From Armatimonadota bacterium (GTDB taxonomy: Bacteria > Armatimonadota > Zipacnadia > Zipacnadales > JABUFB01): a DNA stretch of 64,000 nt. The stretch is taken from positions 62,001-126,000 of the forward strand of contig JABUFB010000014.1 of the NCBI GenBank assembly GCA_013314775.1, in the 5' to 3' direction. Below are positions 17,294 to 26,486 of this stretch, one piece after another. The position numbers were made by a program, and so were the translations under genes. The notes under the pieces are model-generated. The model searched no databases. It saw only the letters and a program-made list of their open reading frames with translations, and was not told the origin of the DNA. Positions within the stretch are counted from its first letter, which is position 1; each line of letters begins with the position of its first letter.

Positions 17294-18666
17294 CCTTCGA
17301 TCGGTGCGATCGACCCATGTCCGACCTGGACCGCCAATTCATCGCCGACGAACTGCTTCGCTGCAGCCGCTGCGGGTACTGCATGTCCGTGTGCCCGACT
17401 TTCGCGGTGAAGCGGGATGAGCGTGCGGTCGCCCGGGGCCGAAACGAACTGGTGCGCCGGGCACTCGCCGGCGGGGCACGGGAACTCGCCGAACTGCGCG
17501 GTCCTCTCAACGATTGCTTGCTGTGCGGGGCCTGCAGGACTGCGTGTTTCGGCTGCGTGGAGACCGCTGATGTGATGGCGCGCGCGCGGTCGATTTGGCA
17601 GGACGAGCGCGGTCTGCCGCTGGCGCAGCGTGTGGTCTTTCGCAATGTGCTGGCTGATCCGCCGCTGATGCGGCACCTGATGCGCCTGGTATCTCTCGGC
17701 TACGGGGTGGGGCTGCGGGAACTGGCGTCGCACCTGCCCGGCCTGCACTCAATACTGCCCAGTCTCGACAACGCCTGCCAGATGGTGCCCGAGATGCCTC
17801 GGCGGTTCCTCCGGGACTGCCTGCCCGAACTTGGTTTCGTCCCCGGAAGCGGCCCGCTGGGTGATGTGTGGACGCTGGCTGGAGCCTGGGACGATGGTCC
17901 GAAGATTCTGTACTTTCTGGGGTGCGGGGCCGACTACCAACTGCCCCGCCAGGGGGAGGCCGCGATACGCCTGCTCCAAAGGTTTTCGTCCTGTGTCCTC
18001 GTGGCCGCCAATCGCTGCTGTGGCCTGCCGCCCTACGCGTACGGTGATTTCGATGGCTCGGCGCAACTTGCACAGGCGAACGTCCGGACGATCTCGGCCG
18101 CCGGAGCTGATCTCGTGGTGTCCGAGTGCGCCAGTTGCAGCGGCTTCATGCGCAAGTGGCCCGATCTCCTGGCGGGAACGGATGCGGAACAGACATCACA
18201 CCAGCTTCTTTCAGTCACCTGCGACCTGACCCGCTTCCTCGCGGAACAGGACTGGGGCGAGATGGAGAGCTTGCTGGAAGGCGGTTCGGTGACTTTCCAC
18301 GACCCGTGTCACCTTTCGCGTGGGCAGGGCGTGGTTGAGGAGCCTCGGATCCTCCTGCGCGAGGTGGCCCGCATGGACTTCCGCGAACTGCCCGAAGCGG
18401 ACTGGTGTTGCGGCGGCGCGGGTACCTATGCGGTAACCCATCCGCAGACGTCAGACCGGATACTCGACCGCAAGGTGCGCAACATTCAGTCAACTGGGGC
18501 GGGTCTGGTCTGTACTGCCTGCCCGGCCTGCGTTGCGCAACTCAGACGCGGGGTGTCACGTGACCGGTCCGGACCCAGGGTGCAGCACATTGCAGAGACG
18601 CTGTGTGATGCGCTGAACATCCCTTTGACCTCTTGGCAGAAACAGAAGGAAAAGCCTGACGGGTAG
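17290..18666 (+). CDS. glcF: Glycolate oxidase iron-sulfur subunit GlcF
   Basis: 458 residues. The start is the ATG whose first base lies inside the ATGA overlap with the GlcD-GlcE gene. Two [4Fe-4S] ferredoxin motifs lie near the N-terminus: CSRCGYCMSVCP and CLLCGACRTAC. Two CCG-type (Cys-rich) domains follow, with YFLGCGAD and NRCCGLP in the first and HDPCHLSRGQG and WCCGGAG in the second. This is the standard GlcF layout, which relays electrons from the flavin subunits to the quinone pool. A 6-bp hairpin follows the stop at 18684-18698. With the fused flavin protein this forms a complete two-gene GlcDEF set. Confidence 0.9.
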   Translation: MTFDRCDRPMSDLDRQFIADELLRCSRCGYCMSVCPTFAVKRDERAVARGRNELVRRALAGGARELAELRGPLNDCLLCGACRTACFGCVETADVMARARSIWQDERGLPLAQRVVFRNVLADPPLMRHLMRLVSLGYGVGLRELASHLPGLHSILPSLDNACQMVPEMPRRFLRDCLPELGFVPGSGPLGDVWTLAGAWDDGPKILYFLGCGADYQLPRQGEAAIRLLQRFSSCVLVAANRCCGLPPYAYGDFDGSAQLAQANVRTISAAGADLVVSECASCSGFMRKWPDLLAGTDAEQTSHQLLSVTCDLTRFLAEQDWGEMESLLEGGSVTFHDPCHLSRGQGVVEEPRILLREVARMDFRELPEADWCCGGAGTYAVTHPQTSDRILDRKVRNIQSTGAGLVCTACPACVAQLRRGVSRDRSGPRVQHIAETLCDALNIPLTSWQKQKEKPDG

Positions 18667-18683
18667 CGAAATGCGCACAGAGA

Positions 18684-18698
18684 CGTCCGCTTCGGACG
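18684..18698 (+). repeat. Small inverted repeat after glcF
   Basis: CGTCCG and its complement are separated by CTT. It could be a weak terminator for glcDE-glcF, but no T-run follows. Confidence 0.35.
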
Positions 18699-18725
18699 CG
18701 CCGCGCGACATTGGGAGGTAGCTCG

Positions 18726-19469
18726 ATGAGCACGCGTACGCTTCTTGTTTGTCTGTCGATCCTTGCGATTGTGCTGGTCATGTCGGTGGCGGGGTGTGGG
18801 AAGAAGGGCGGCGGAGAGGCGGCCGGCGGAGCCGGTGGGCCGGAAGCCGCAGGCGGTCCCGCCGGACCTGGCGGCCCCGCCGGTCCCGGAGCTGGTGGTC
18901 CACCCGCTGGTGGCCCCGCTGGTCCCGGTGCTGGTGGTCCACCCGCTGGCGGCCCCGCCGGTCCCGGAGCTGGTGGTCCTCCTGCTGGCGGCCCCGCCGG
19001 TCCCGGAGCTGGTGGTCCACCCGCTGGCGGCCCCGCTGGTCCCGGCGCTGGTGGTCCACCTGGAGGCGGCCCTGGCGGTCCTGGCGGCCCTCCCGGAGGC
19101 GGTCCCAGCGCAGGTGGCCCGGGTGGACCTGACGCGGGTGGACCCGATGCAGGTTCGGCCGGAAAGGAGCCCAAGGAGGTCGAGAAACCCAAGATGGATC
19201 CCGCCGAAGTATCCGCCAAACTCGCGGAAGCGATGAAGGCGAAGAAGGCTGGAGACATTGACGGCGCGCTGAAGCTCACCACAGAAGTCCTTCGCGCACA
19301 TCCTGAGAACGTGGAAGCGAACTGGATCACCGCCTGGCTGCTCGCAGACAAAGACGATACGGCTCTTGCCATCGGTCAGTTCGAGCGCGTGATGAAACTC
19401 GGGCTCGACGGGGAGAAGGCCAAGCAGGCCGCCGCAGCGCTCAAGCGGCTCAAAGCACGCCAGGGCTAA
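18726..19469 (+). CDS. Collagen-like Gly/Pro/Ala-rich lipoprotein with C-terminal TPR-like domain
   Basis: The ATG at 18726 has GGGAGGTA upstream. Residues 1-24 form a lipoprotein signal with lipobox VAGC, so Cys is expected to be lipidated and the protein anchored to a membrane. Residues about 30-145 are extreme low complexity. The core is a 13-residue unit, AGGPPAGGPAGPG, repeated four times, with related Gly-Gly-Pro and Gly-x-Pro segments on each side. The last 85 residues are ordinary charged helices resembling one or two tetratricopeptide repeats (AKKAGDIDGALKLTTEVL, then a WITAWLLADKDD turn). A likely role is an extended spacer presenting a protein-binding domain. The gene starts 59 bases after glcF. 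Confidence 0.75.
   Translation: MSTRTLLVCLSILAIVLVMSVAGCGKKGGGEAAGGAGGPEAAGGPAGPGGPAGPGAGGPPAGGPAGPGAGGPPAGGPAGPGAGGPPAGGPAGPGAGGPPAGGPAGPGAGGPPGGGPGGPGGPPGGGPSAGGPGGPDAGGPDAGSAGKEPKEVEKPKMDPAEVSAKLAEAMKAKKAGDIDGALKLTTEVLRAHPENVEANWITAWLLADKDDTALAIGQFERVMKLGLDGEKAKQAAAALKRLKARQG
18891..19046 (+). repeat. 39-bp in-frame tandem repeat, four units plus a partial fifth
   Basis: Units begin at 18891, 18930, 18969 and 19008, with a diverging fifth at 19047. Each encodes 13 residues of the Gly/Pro/Ala spacer of the lipoprotein. The copies differ mostly at third codon positions, so they are selected at protein level or are not very recent. Length variation by slippage is likely. Confidence 0.85.
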
Positions 19470-19487
19470 GCGTCACAGACCATTCCC

Positions 19488-19520
19488 GGACGGGCGTCCA
19501 CCCACAGCGGGCGCCCGTCC
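19488..19520 (+). terminator. Possible terminator after the lipoprotein gene
   Basis: GGACGGGCG and its exact complement enclose a 15-base loop, starting 18 bases past the stop codon. No T-run follows, so intrinsic termination is uncertain. In the rest of the 231-base gap up to 19701 I see only the GGAGG ribosome binding site of the next gene. Confidence 0.4.
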
Positions 19521-19700
19521 CATGCTGCCTGGATGCGCGCCGGCATGCCAGATCGGGCACCCCGCCTACGGACGCCTTCAGCCCCCGCCTTTCATGAACC
19601 TCGGGAGCTGGGATTGCCGAGCTCGGCGCGAACCGCTCCCGGAGGTGCATAGGGCTCTTGAGCGGAAGCTCTCCCTACACCACAGTCTCGGAGGATTGCC

Positions 19701-22700
19701 ATGCGCGCCGTGACGCTCTGCCTGTTTGCAGCGCTATTCGTGATCGCAGGAGCAGCCGCTCAAGAGTTGCTCGCCAATCCCGGCTTCGAATCCGGTCCTG
19801 CGGACGGCCTGCCAGAGGGGTGGGTCCGGTATGGCGGGACCGTGCCGGAGAGCCGGGTGGAAGTGAGCTCCGAAGCCCGGTCCGGCCAGCGATGCGTGCG
19901 GATCATCGATACGGGGCCCAACGAGCGAGATGGCCGGTGGGCGGCCGGTGTAAGCCAGACCGTACCGGTTGAGCAGGGGAAGGCCTACCGGGCGTCGGTC
20001 TGGGCGCGCTGTCTCGCGCGGAATCACCCGGAAGCGATGACCCTTCAGCTTACCTTCATGCCCAGCCGGACGGTATTCTACATCCGGTTGGTCCCCGAAG
20101 TCGGCGGAGATTGGGTGCGCTTCACCACCATTGGCGAACCCGCTGCTGGGGATACCCATGTCACACTGTACCTGTACTCCATGCACTTCTGGACCTGCGA
20201 CTATCTCGTGGATGATGTCTCGCTGACAGTGCTGGATGCAGAACAGGTCGGTCAGCGCTATCCCCTGGCGAAGCATGGGGGCTACGGGATCGAGGCGGTG
20301 CGGGATCTGAACCTGCGCACGCCGCTTGTTTCGGGCGGCAAAGCGGCAGCCATCATCTGCATCCCGCCGGGCGAAGACTGGGCAGCAGTGGGTGCGCGTC
20401 TCGTGGACGGGATCGAGCGCAGGACCGGCGCGCGTCTGCCCCTGACAACCGATGGAAGGGCGCTTCTGGACAGTGACCAGACGATCATCGCCATCGGCGA
20501 TATGAACACCAACTTCGTCACCGAGCGCCTTCACTGGAACCGCTATCTGGTCGCCGACAGGCGTTCTCTCGCTGCGGGGCAGTGGGTTGTGCGGACGGTG
20601 CACGAGCCGTTCAACTTTCGCAAAGGCGTGAACGTTGTCACCGTCGAAGCGTGCGACATCGAGGGTGCCCGTCTTGGGGTGGACGCTCTCCTGTCGCTGA
20701 TCCCCGAGGGGCCACAGTGCGCCCTCGATTCCCCTGTGCTCGTGAACACGGCCTATGGACCGTCCTCCCAAGAGGCCCGGCAGAAGCTCCTCGAGACACC
20801 ACTGGCCCAGGACGGCTGGATGCAGTTCTGCACAATGGTTGAGATGTACCGTGATCGCGGGGACCCGGTGTACGCGGAGAAGGCCATTCAGCTTCTCATG
20901 CTTCTGTGGGAACGGTACCAGCGGCAACCGGACTATTCCGTCACCTGGCCCGAGGAGACCGGCAGCCAGCGCATCGGCGTGGCCTGGGACGTGCTGGAAG
21001 AGTGCCCGCTGATGACCGAAGATCAGCGTCTCAAGGGTTCCCTGGCAGTGCTCACGGTCTGCTATGAGCTCACGCGGCATGTCTCGGGTTGGGGACGGCA
21101 GTCCACCAATGACACGATCACCTGGAACCATACCACTTTCCCGATCCTCGGCATCTACTTCGCCGCTCGACATTTCCAGCGCTGGTACGGCAATGTGGAC
21201 GGGAAGATCGACTTCATGATGGCCGAGGTGCACGGCTGCTTCCGGGGCCAGAAAAACTGCTGGAAGCCGCAGTGTGACGCCGACAGCTACCTGACCATCG
21301 TGCCGCGACACCTGATGGACTATATGCTCGCCGAGAACGACTACCAGTGGTTCGCGGACGGTCACTGCCGTGAGTTCGCCGAGTACCTCACGGCGGTGAG
21401 CGACAATCGCGGCATCCAGGCGGGCTTCGGGGATTCCAGCTACACCGATACTCCCGGCTTTGAGCTGGCCGGGTTGCCCATGGCCCTGTGGTATTACAAG
21501 GATGGCCGGTACCTGTGGCGACTGCAGCAGATCACGAATGGCGCCTGGGTCAGCCCGTACGACCCGTCAGTGAAGCCGCGCACCTGGTACTCCATGGCCG
21601 GTCTCACGGTGACCCCTCTGCCTGATGATGTGTACGAGTTCACGCGCACGCGCTCGTACTACGGTGAACCAGTCACGCCGCCAAACGTGCCACTGGAACA
21701 GGCCTTCGACAAGATCACTTTTCGCGAAAACCTGGACCCAACCGGAGAGTTCCTTCTCCTGGACGGCTACTCCCGTGGCAAGCACCTGCATTACGACGGC
21801 AACTCGATCATCAAGTTCAGCGCTGACGGGGAGGATTGGCTGATCGATGGCGACTACCTGGTGCGTAACACCACCGAGCACAATATGGTCAGCGTGGTCC
21901 GCGACGGCCGATGCGCTGAGTTGATCCCTCCTTGCGCAGGGAAGGACCGCGCCGTCAGTCTCGGGACGGCCGCCTTCACGAGCACTTTCGTCCGCGGTTA
22001 CAACGGCTGCGACTGGAAGCGCGACATCTTCTGGGCCAGGGGCGAGTTCTTCCTGGTAGTGGACCACTGCAAAGCTCTGGTTGACGGCGACTTCGGCTTC
22101 GAGACGGTCTGGAAGACCCTGGACCGCGGCGAACAGACGCTTGAGGAGGGCCGGGTCTTCGCAACGGTCATCCCGAACATGGGCGGAGTTGGCACTCGCG
22201 GCCTGGTGCGTGTGCCGGGCGAGTCAGGACAGCCTGGAAGCGCGGTGCGCTTTGCCGACAGGCAGTCACGGTTGGATTTCGCCGTAGACCTGCCGGCCGA
22301 TAGATACAGAGTGGAACTGGTGGCGCGAGGCCTGGACACGGGCACCGACAGCCTCTGGGTCAAGGCGGACGCCGGTGAGCAGGTCGCGTTCCACACCCCG
22401 ATCGACGACTTCGGGCCCTGCAGTTCCGGCCCGAGCAAGGAAGGCGACCTGCCCTCCATCGATCTCACCGGCGACGGGCCCCACATGATCAGTATTACCT
22501 TGCGCGAGAACGCCGGTGTCCTGATGGACCGCATGGTGTTCCGGGACGAAGACGGCAACATCGTAGCGAACGTGGAGGCCGAGTCTCCGCCGCCAGTCCC
22601 GGAGGGTCTGCAAGAAAGGCTGCCCGACTCGCGCTTCTTCATCAAGGGCGACGGGGAAGCGAAGGCGGCGGTGACCACTCGCGTAAGCAATGTCGGGCTG

Positions 22701-24350
22701 ATGATCCGAAAGCTCCACCAGAAATTCGGCGGGCAGCTTGGCGCCGGCGAAGGTCGCAGCAGCATCAGCCTCTTCTACAATGACACAACGAAAGCGCCGA
22801 AACAGTATGACCTGCGGCGCATCGGGCAACGCAGCGCTCTCATCACACGAGAAGGCAAGCCGCTGGGGGTCTTCAGCGCGGCCCCGGATGAGCTTGCACT
22901 GCCGTGGCTGGTCACGGACGCAGCATGCATCGCGGTCCTGGGGTCGGAACTGTACGTTGTCGATGCGACGCACCTGGCGATGATGGACGTGCGGACCGAC
23001 AGTCCTGTATCGTTCCGGCTCAACCTCGACCAGGGGTTCGGCCTCGTTCACGCAGACCGAGACACCACGGTGCGTCTGCCCATGGGCGAAGAGTACCAGC
23101 TTCCGCGCGGCGATGTGGACTTCGATGTCACTCAGCTTGGCGACGCCGGCGCTCTGCGTGCATTGAAAGAGATTCCCGCGGCAGTGGCGGCACGGGTTGC
23201 CCCTCAGCCGGCGCCCGTGTCCACTGCGCTCCAGATACCTGCCCTGGCTCAGCCCTGGAAAGTGGGGCCGCTAGAGCAGGATGGCGCTCCCGCGCCTGTG
23301 ATGAAGCTGCGCGCGGCGGACCTCGACGCGGACGGGAACGATGAGCTTCTGGCCCTCATCGGCAGATCGGTCTTCTGCCTGGATCGGTCCGGTGCGACCC
23401 GCTGGAGCTTCGAGACTGGAGGGACCCTCCGGGCTATTGCGGCGGCCAACATTGCTGGAGATGCGCGGCCCGAGGTGCTCGTTGGGGGAGACGATGAGAC
23501 GCTGTATGTCCTCGACACAGAGGGCGCCGAGTTGGCCCGGAAGGCGATCACATCTCCCCTCCGCGTTGGGACCAGCAGCGTGCGGCAGCCCCAGGTGGCA
23601 AGCATCTGCGCGGGCGACGTGGACGAGGACGGCCAAATGGACGTATTCGTCGGCACCCGCAACGGGAATATACTGCGCCTGACGGATGACCTGCAGGACG
23701 TCTGGGCCTTCAACCAGGTAGAGCACGGGACCCGAGAGATGATCCTGCTGGATATTGATCCAGCGCCGGGAACCGAGGTGCTCGCGGAGAACAAGTACGG
23801 CGCGGTAGAAATCCTCACCGCCGCCGGTAAGCCCCTCGCGGGCGTGTACTCGGAGCTCGGCGACGTGGAGATGGCAGTGGGCGATCTTGACGGCGACGGC
23901 AAACTGGAGATCGCCAATGGATCTTCGACCGGCGCGTTCACGTGCAGCACCCACGCCGGCTCCACTCTCTTTGAGTTCCCGAACTACGGCTACGGGGCCA
24001 TGGACGTGCTGATTACCCCACTGGGCGAGGACCCGTCGCCCCGGGTGGTAATCGCCAGCGAAACCGGGTATGTCTACGCCCTGGACCGGTCCGGTTCAGT
24101 GATTTGCCAGGTGAATCTCGGCGCGCCGGTGTTGTGCGTTTCCAGGACGGACGCCGTACCGGGAGCCCAGCTCATCGCCGGGTGCAAGGATGGTTCTGTC
24201 CACGCGCTTGACGGCAACCTGCGCGTGGTGGCATGCGGCAATCTCGGCGCACCTGTGGAGCACATAGCAACGCTTGATGGTCAGGCGGATAGGGCCCTGG
24301 TCGTCATCGGTGGCGGCGCAACTGTGGCGGCCATTGCCGGCGCCGAGTGA
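19701..24350 (+). CDS. Giant secreted heparinase II/III-like protein with CBM and C-terminal beta-propeller
   Basis: 1549 residues. The signal peptide is residues 1-20 (ending AGAAAQ). Residues 21-175 are a CBM4/9-like beta-sandwich (LLANPGFESG). Residues about 190-350 resemble the N-terminal domain found on alpha-glucuronidases and related enzymes (AAIICIPPGEDWA). Residues about 360-680 are an alpha/alpha barrel (ITWNHTTFPILGIYFAARH). Residues about 690-1160 are the heparinase II/III beta-sandwich (HLHYDGNSIIKFSADGEDW, FFLVVDHCKA). Residues about 1195-1549 form a beta-propeller with FG-GAP-type calcium loops (DLDADGNDE, DVDEDGQMD, DLDGDGKLE). A polysaccharide-lyase role on an acidic glycan is likely but unproven. 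GGAGG precedes the ATG. Confidence 0.75.
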   Translation: MRAVTLCLFAALFVIAGAAAQELLANPGFESGPADGLPEGWVRYGGTVPESRVEVSSEARSGQRCVRIIDTGPNERDGRWAAGVSQTVPVEQGKAYRASVWARCLARNHPEAMTLQLTFMPSRTVFYIRLVPEVGGDWVRFTTIGEPAAGDTHVTLYLYSMHFWTCDYLVDDVSLTVLDAEQVGQRYPLAKHGGYGIEAVRDLNLRTPLVSGGKAAAIICIPPGEDWAAVGARLVDGIERRTGARLPLTTDGRALLDSDQTIIAIGDMNTNFVTERLHWNRYLVADRRSLAAGQWVVRTVHEPFNFRKGVNVVTVEACDIEGARLGVDALLSLIPEGPQCALDSPVLVNTAYGPSSQEARQKLLETPLAQDGWMQFCTMVEMYRDRGDPVYAEKAIQLLMLLWERYQRQPDYSVTWPEETGSQRIGVAWDVLEECPLMTEDQRLKGSLAVLTVCYELTRHVSGWGRQSTNDTITWNHTTFPILGIYFAARHFQRWYGNVDGKIDFMMAEVHGCFRGQKNCWKPQCDADSYLTIVPRHLMDYMLAENDYQWFADGHCREFAEYLTAVSDNRGIQAGFGDSSYTDTPGFELAGLPMALWYYKDGRYLWRLQQITNGAWVSPYDPSVKPRTWYSMAGLTVTPLPDDVYEFTRTRSYYGEPVTPPNVPLEQAFDKITFRENLDPTGEFLLLDGYSRGKHLHYDGNSIIKFSADGEDWLIDGDYLVRNTTEHNMVSVVRDGRCAELIPPCAGKDRAVSLGTAAFTSTFVRGYNGCDWKRDIFWARGEFFLVVDHCKALVDGDFGFETVWKTLDRGEQTLEEGRVFATVIPNMGGVGTRGLVRVPGESGQPGSAVRFADRQSRLDFAVDLPADRYRVELVARGLDTGTDSLWVKADAGEQVAFHTPIDDFGPCSSGPSKEGDLPSIDLTGDGPHMISITLRENAGVLMDRMVFRDEDGNIVANVEAESPPPVPEGLQERLPDSRFFIKGDGEAKAAVTTRVSNVGLMIRKLHQKFGGQLGAGEGRSSISLFYNDTTKAPKQYDLRRIGQRSALITREGKPLGVFSAAPDELALPWLVTDAACIAVLGSELYVVDATHLAMMDVRTDSPVSFRLNLDQGFGLVHADRDTTVRLPMGEEYQLPRGDVDFDVTQLGDAGALRALKEIPAAVAARVAPQPAPVSTALQIPALAQPWKVGPLEQDGAPAPVMKLRAADLDADGNDELLALIGRSVFCLDRSGATRWSFETGGTLRAIAAANIAGDARPEVLVGGDDETLYVLDTEGAELARKAITSPLRVGTSSVRQPQVASICAGDVDEDGQMDVFVGTRNGNILRLTDDLQDVWAFNQVEHGTREMILLDIDPAPGTEVLAENKYGAVEILTAAGKPLAGVYSELGDVEMAVGDLDGDGKLEIANGSSTGAFTCSTHAGSTLFEFPNYGYGAMDVLITPLGEDPSPRVVIASETGYVYALDRSGSVICQVNLGAPVLCVSRTDAVPGAQLIAGCKDGSVHALDGNLRVVACGNLGAPVEHIATLDGQADRALVVIGGGATVAAIAGAE

Positions 24351-24439
24351 CATCCAACAACGCAGGAAAAGGGCGCAAGCCGTGATCAAGGCGCGCCTGA
24401 AACGAGGGCAGGCGCACATATGACAGCACGGAGGACGGG

Positions 24440-25474
24440 ATGGGTAGCTACGGTTTCGGAGTCATCGGGTGCGGTGTTATCTGCGACACCCACATCAAGG
24501 CGATCAAGGAACTCGACAATGCCCACCTTGTGGCGGTTTGCGACACAAGGCAAGACGCGGCGCAGGCCAAGGCCAGGAAATGGGGATGCGCGTGGTACAC
24601 GGACCTCGACCAGCTGCTGGCGCGGGATGACATCCATGTGGTGAACGTGGTTGTCCCGAGCGGGCTGCACGCGCGTCTGGGCATTCAGGCAGCGGAGGCC
24701 GGCAAGCACGTTATCTGCACCAAACCGATCGACATCACTCTCGAGGCCATCGACGCGCTCATCGCCGCAGGGGAGCGCAATGGCGTGCTGATCGGCGCGA
24801 CCCACCAGTGCCGGGACTACCGCATCTACCGGCGCGTCAAGCAGGCGGTTGACGACGGGCTTCTCGGGCGGCTTCTCTATGGGAACGTCCGGGTGCCATG
24901 GTACCGCAGCGATGAGTACTACTCGGACGGCTGGCACGGAACGCGGGCTCTGGACGGCGGCGGCGCACTGATGAACCAATCGATCCACTACATCGACCTG
25001 CTTCTGTGGATGATGGGCGAGGTCGAGGCGGTCTGCGGGTTCGCGGGAACGCTGGACCATCAGATCGAGGTCGAAGACTGCGCAACTGCGGCGCTGCTCT
25101 TCCGCGGCGGTAGCCAGGGGATGGTTCAGGGCACCACCTGCACCTACCGTGGATATGAGGCACGTCTCGGGCTCCACGGCACCCGGGGCAACGTGGTGAT
25201 CGTCGGAGATGAACTTCAGTTGTGGGATGTGGAGGGCGACGAAATCGTCCACAATCCCTCGGCCGGCCACACAGGGGGAGCGGCGGACCCTAAGATGGGC
25301 ATGGTGGGGGAGTCAGTCGCGGCCCATGCCAGGCAGATCGGCGATCTGCTGCGCGCCATTGAGGAGGGCAGGCAACCCGAACTGAACGCGCGCGAGGCCA
25401 GACGAGCGGTTGAGGTCATTCTCGCGATCTACAAAGCCAGTGAGAGCCGCAGCTACGTGACACTGCCGCTGTAG
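24440..25474 (+). CDS. Gfo/Idh/MocA family oxidoreductase
   Basis: 344 residues. The N-terminal Rossmann domain starts GVIGCGVICDTHIKAI, with the NAD(P) glycine motif. The conserved catalytic lysine motif appears as ICTKPIDIT (usually EKP). The C-terminal domain has GGGALMNQSIHYIDLL, with the conserved His but Asn where Asp is common. Family members oxidise or reduce hydroxyl groups on sugars and inositols with NAD(P), often working with sugar isomerase TIM barrels such as the one encoded convergently at 25571-26404. GGAGG lies before the ATG. The gene ends at a strong bidirectional-type hairpin. Confidence 0.85.
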   Translation: MGSYGFGVIGCGVICDTHIKAIKELDNAHLVAVCDTRQDAAQAKARKWGCAWYTDLDQLLARDDIHVVNVVVPSGLHARLGIQAAEAGKHVICTKPIDITLEAIDALIAAGERNGVLIGATHQCRDYRIYRRVKQAVDDGLLGRLLYGNVRVPWYRSDEYYSDGWHGTRALDGGGALMNQSIHYIDLLLWMMGEVEAVCGFAGTLDHQIEVEDCATAALLFRGGSQGMVQGTTCTYRGYEARLGLHGTRGNVVIVGDELQLWDVEGDEIVHNPSAGHTGGAADPKMGMVGESVAAHARQIGDLLRAIEEGRQPELNAREARRAVEVILAIYKASESRSYVTLPL

Positions 25475-25513
25475 CCCGCAGGGCGTCACGGTTGCACAGC
25501 AGCCACGCAGAAA

Positions 25514-25541
25514 CGGGGCCACCCGTCTCCAGGTGGCCCCG
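25514..25541. terminator. Bidirectional hairpin terminator
   Basis: A perfect 10-bp stem (CGGGGCCACC and its complement) with an 8-base loop lies in the 96-base gap between convergent genes. T-runs are short, but the stem is very stable. Confidence 0.7.
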
Positions 25542-25570
25542 CACTATGGTTCAGCCTCCGACCGCGGTGC

Positions 25571-26404
25571 TCAGCTCCAGATGCACTTCAGCAGCAGATC
25601 GCGCCCGGCCAGAATGTCCTTCTCGCGTTCGTCGCCGGCCTCACGCTCGATAACGATCGGGCCCTTGAAGCGCATGTCCTTGAGCGCCTGGACGAACTCG
25701 GGAATGTTCACCTGTCCCTGTCCGAGCGGGACCTCGCAGCCCAGCTGGCCCTCCTGAGTGGGCCAGACGCCATCTTTAGCATGGCAGGATATCACGTGGT
25801 TGCCGATGCGCCGGAAGGCCTCCACGGGCTTGTCCTTACCGTAGAGAATCAGGTTGGCGGGGTCGAAGTTGATGTAGACATTGTTGCGGCCCAGGGATTC
25901 CAGGAACGCGGCCAAAAGGTCAGCCTGCTCCTGGCCCGTCTCGAGGCCAATGAACATGCGCTTCTCAGCGCACCAGTCCGCGCATTGTGCTATCGCATCG
26001 TACATCTGCTTGTAGATCGGGTCCGTGGTGTCATGGGGAAGGAACCCCATGTGCACAAGGACCCCCGGTTGCCTGCACTTGGACGCGAACTCGATGGACG
26101 CGCGCATGATTTCCATGCGTTCGGCCAGCTTCTCGGGGAAGACGAAGCCGACGGTCGCCGCGACGTCGTCCATGCTCGCATAGCTTTCTCCGGGGAAGCC
26201 CACGAAGAATCCCACCGACTCGACCCCGGTCTCGCACATGCCGGCCAGGATTTTCTCGGCGTTCTCATCGGTGTAGAAGTCCGGCGGGACGACCCCCATC
26301 TGTGTGCAACGGAACCCCCATTCGCCAATCTTCTTGAGCGACTCGAACGGGTCTTCGATACCCGTGGAGTGGATGAACACACCGATCTCCAGCGGCCTGA
26401 TCAT
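25571..26404 (-). CDS. Sugar phosphate isomerase/epimerase (TIM barrel)
   Basis: 277 residues counted from the ATG at 26404, which begins MIRPLEIGVF; an ATG at 26425 would add seven residues. It is a xylose-isomerase-like TIM barrel. Supporting segments are WGFRCTQMGVV, GVESVGFFVGFPGE, GVLVHMGFLP, FIGLETGQEQ (metal-binding Glu), VYINFDPANLILYG (Asp), VISCHAKDGVW (His) and GPIVIEREAG (Glu). The four metal ligands of the family appear intact. It is cytoplasmic. It is convergent with the Gfo/Idh gene and lies downstream of glgC on the minus strand, possibly cotranscribed across an 82-base gap. The substrate is unknown. Confidence 0.8.
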   Translation of the reverse strand: MIRPLEIGVFIHSTGIEDPFESLKKIGEWGFRCTQMGVVPPDFYTDENAEKILAGMCETGVESVGFFVGFPGESYASMDDVAATVGFVFPEKLAERMEIMRASIEFASKCRQPGVLVHMGFLPHDTTDPIYKQMYDAIAQCADWCAEKRMFIGLETGQEQADLLAAFLESLGRNNVYINFDPANLILYGKDKPVEAFRRIGNHVISCHAKDGVWPTQEGQLGCEVPLGQGQVNIPEFVQALKDMRFKGPIVIEREAGDEREKDILAGRDLLLKCIWS

Positions 26405-26486
26405 CAGTCTCACGTCCCTTCCCATTGTTCAGAATGTCACGCATATTTCGACGCGGTGCGGCTCGGTCCCTCTTGCGGAACTGAGG

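Noticed and set aside
19734-21365. Minus-strand reading frame of 543 codons inside the heparinase/propeller gene
   Set aside because: The plus-strand frame has a signal peptide and recognisable domains through the same region. The antisense product shows none.
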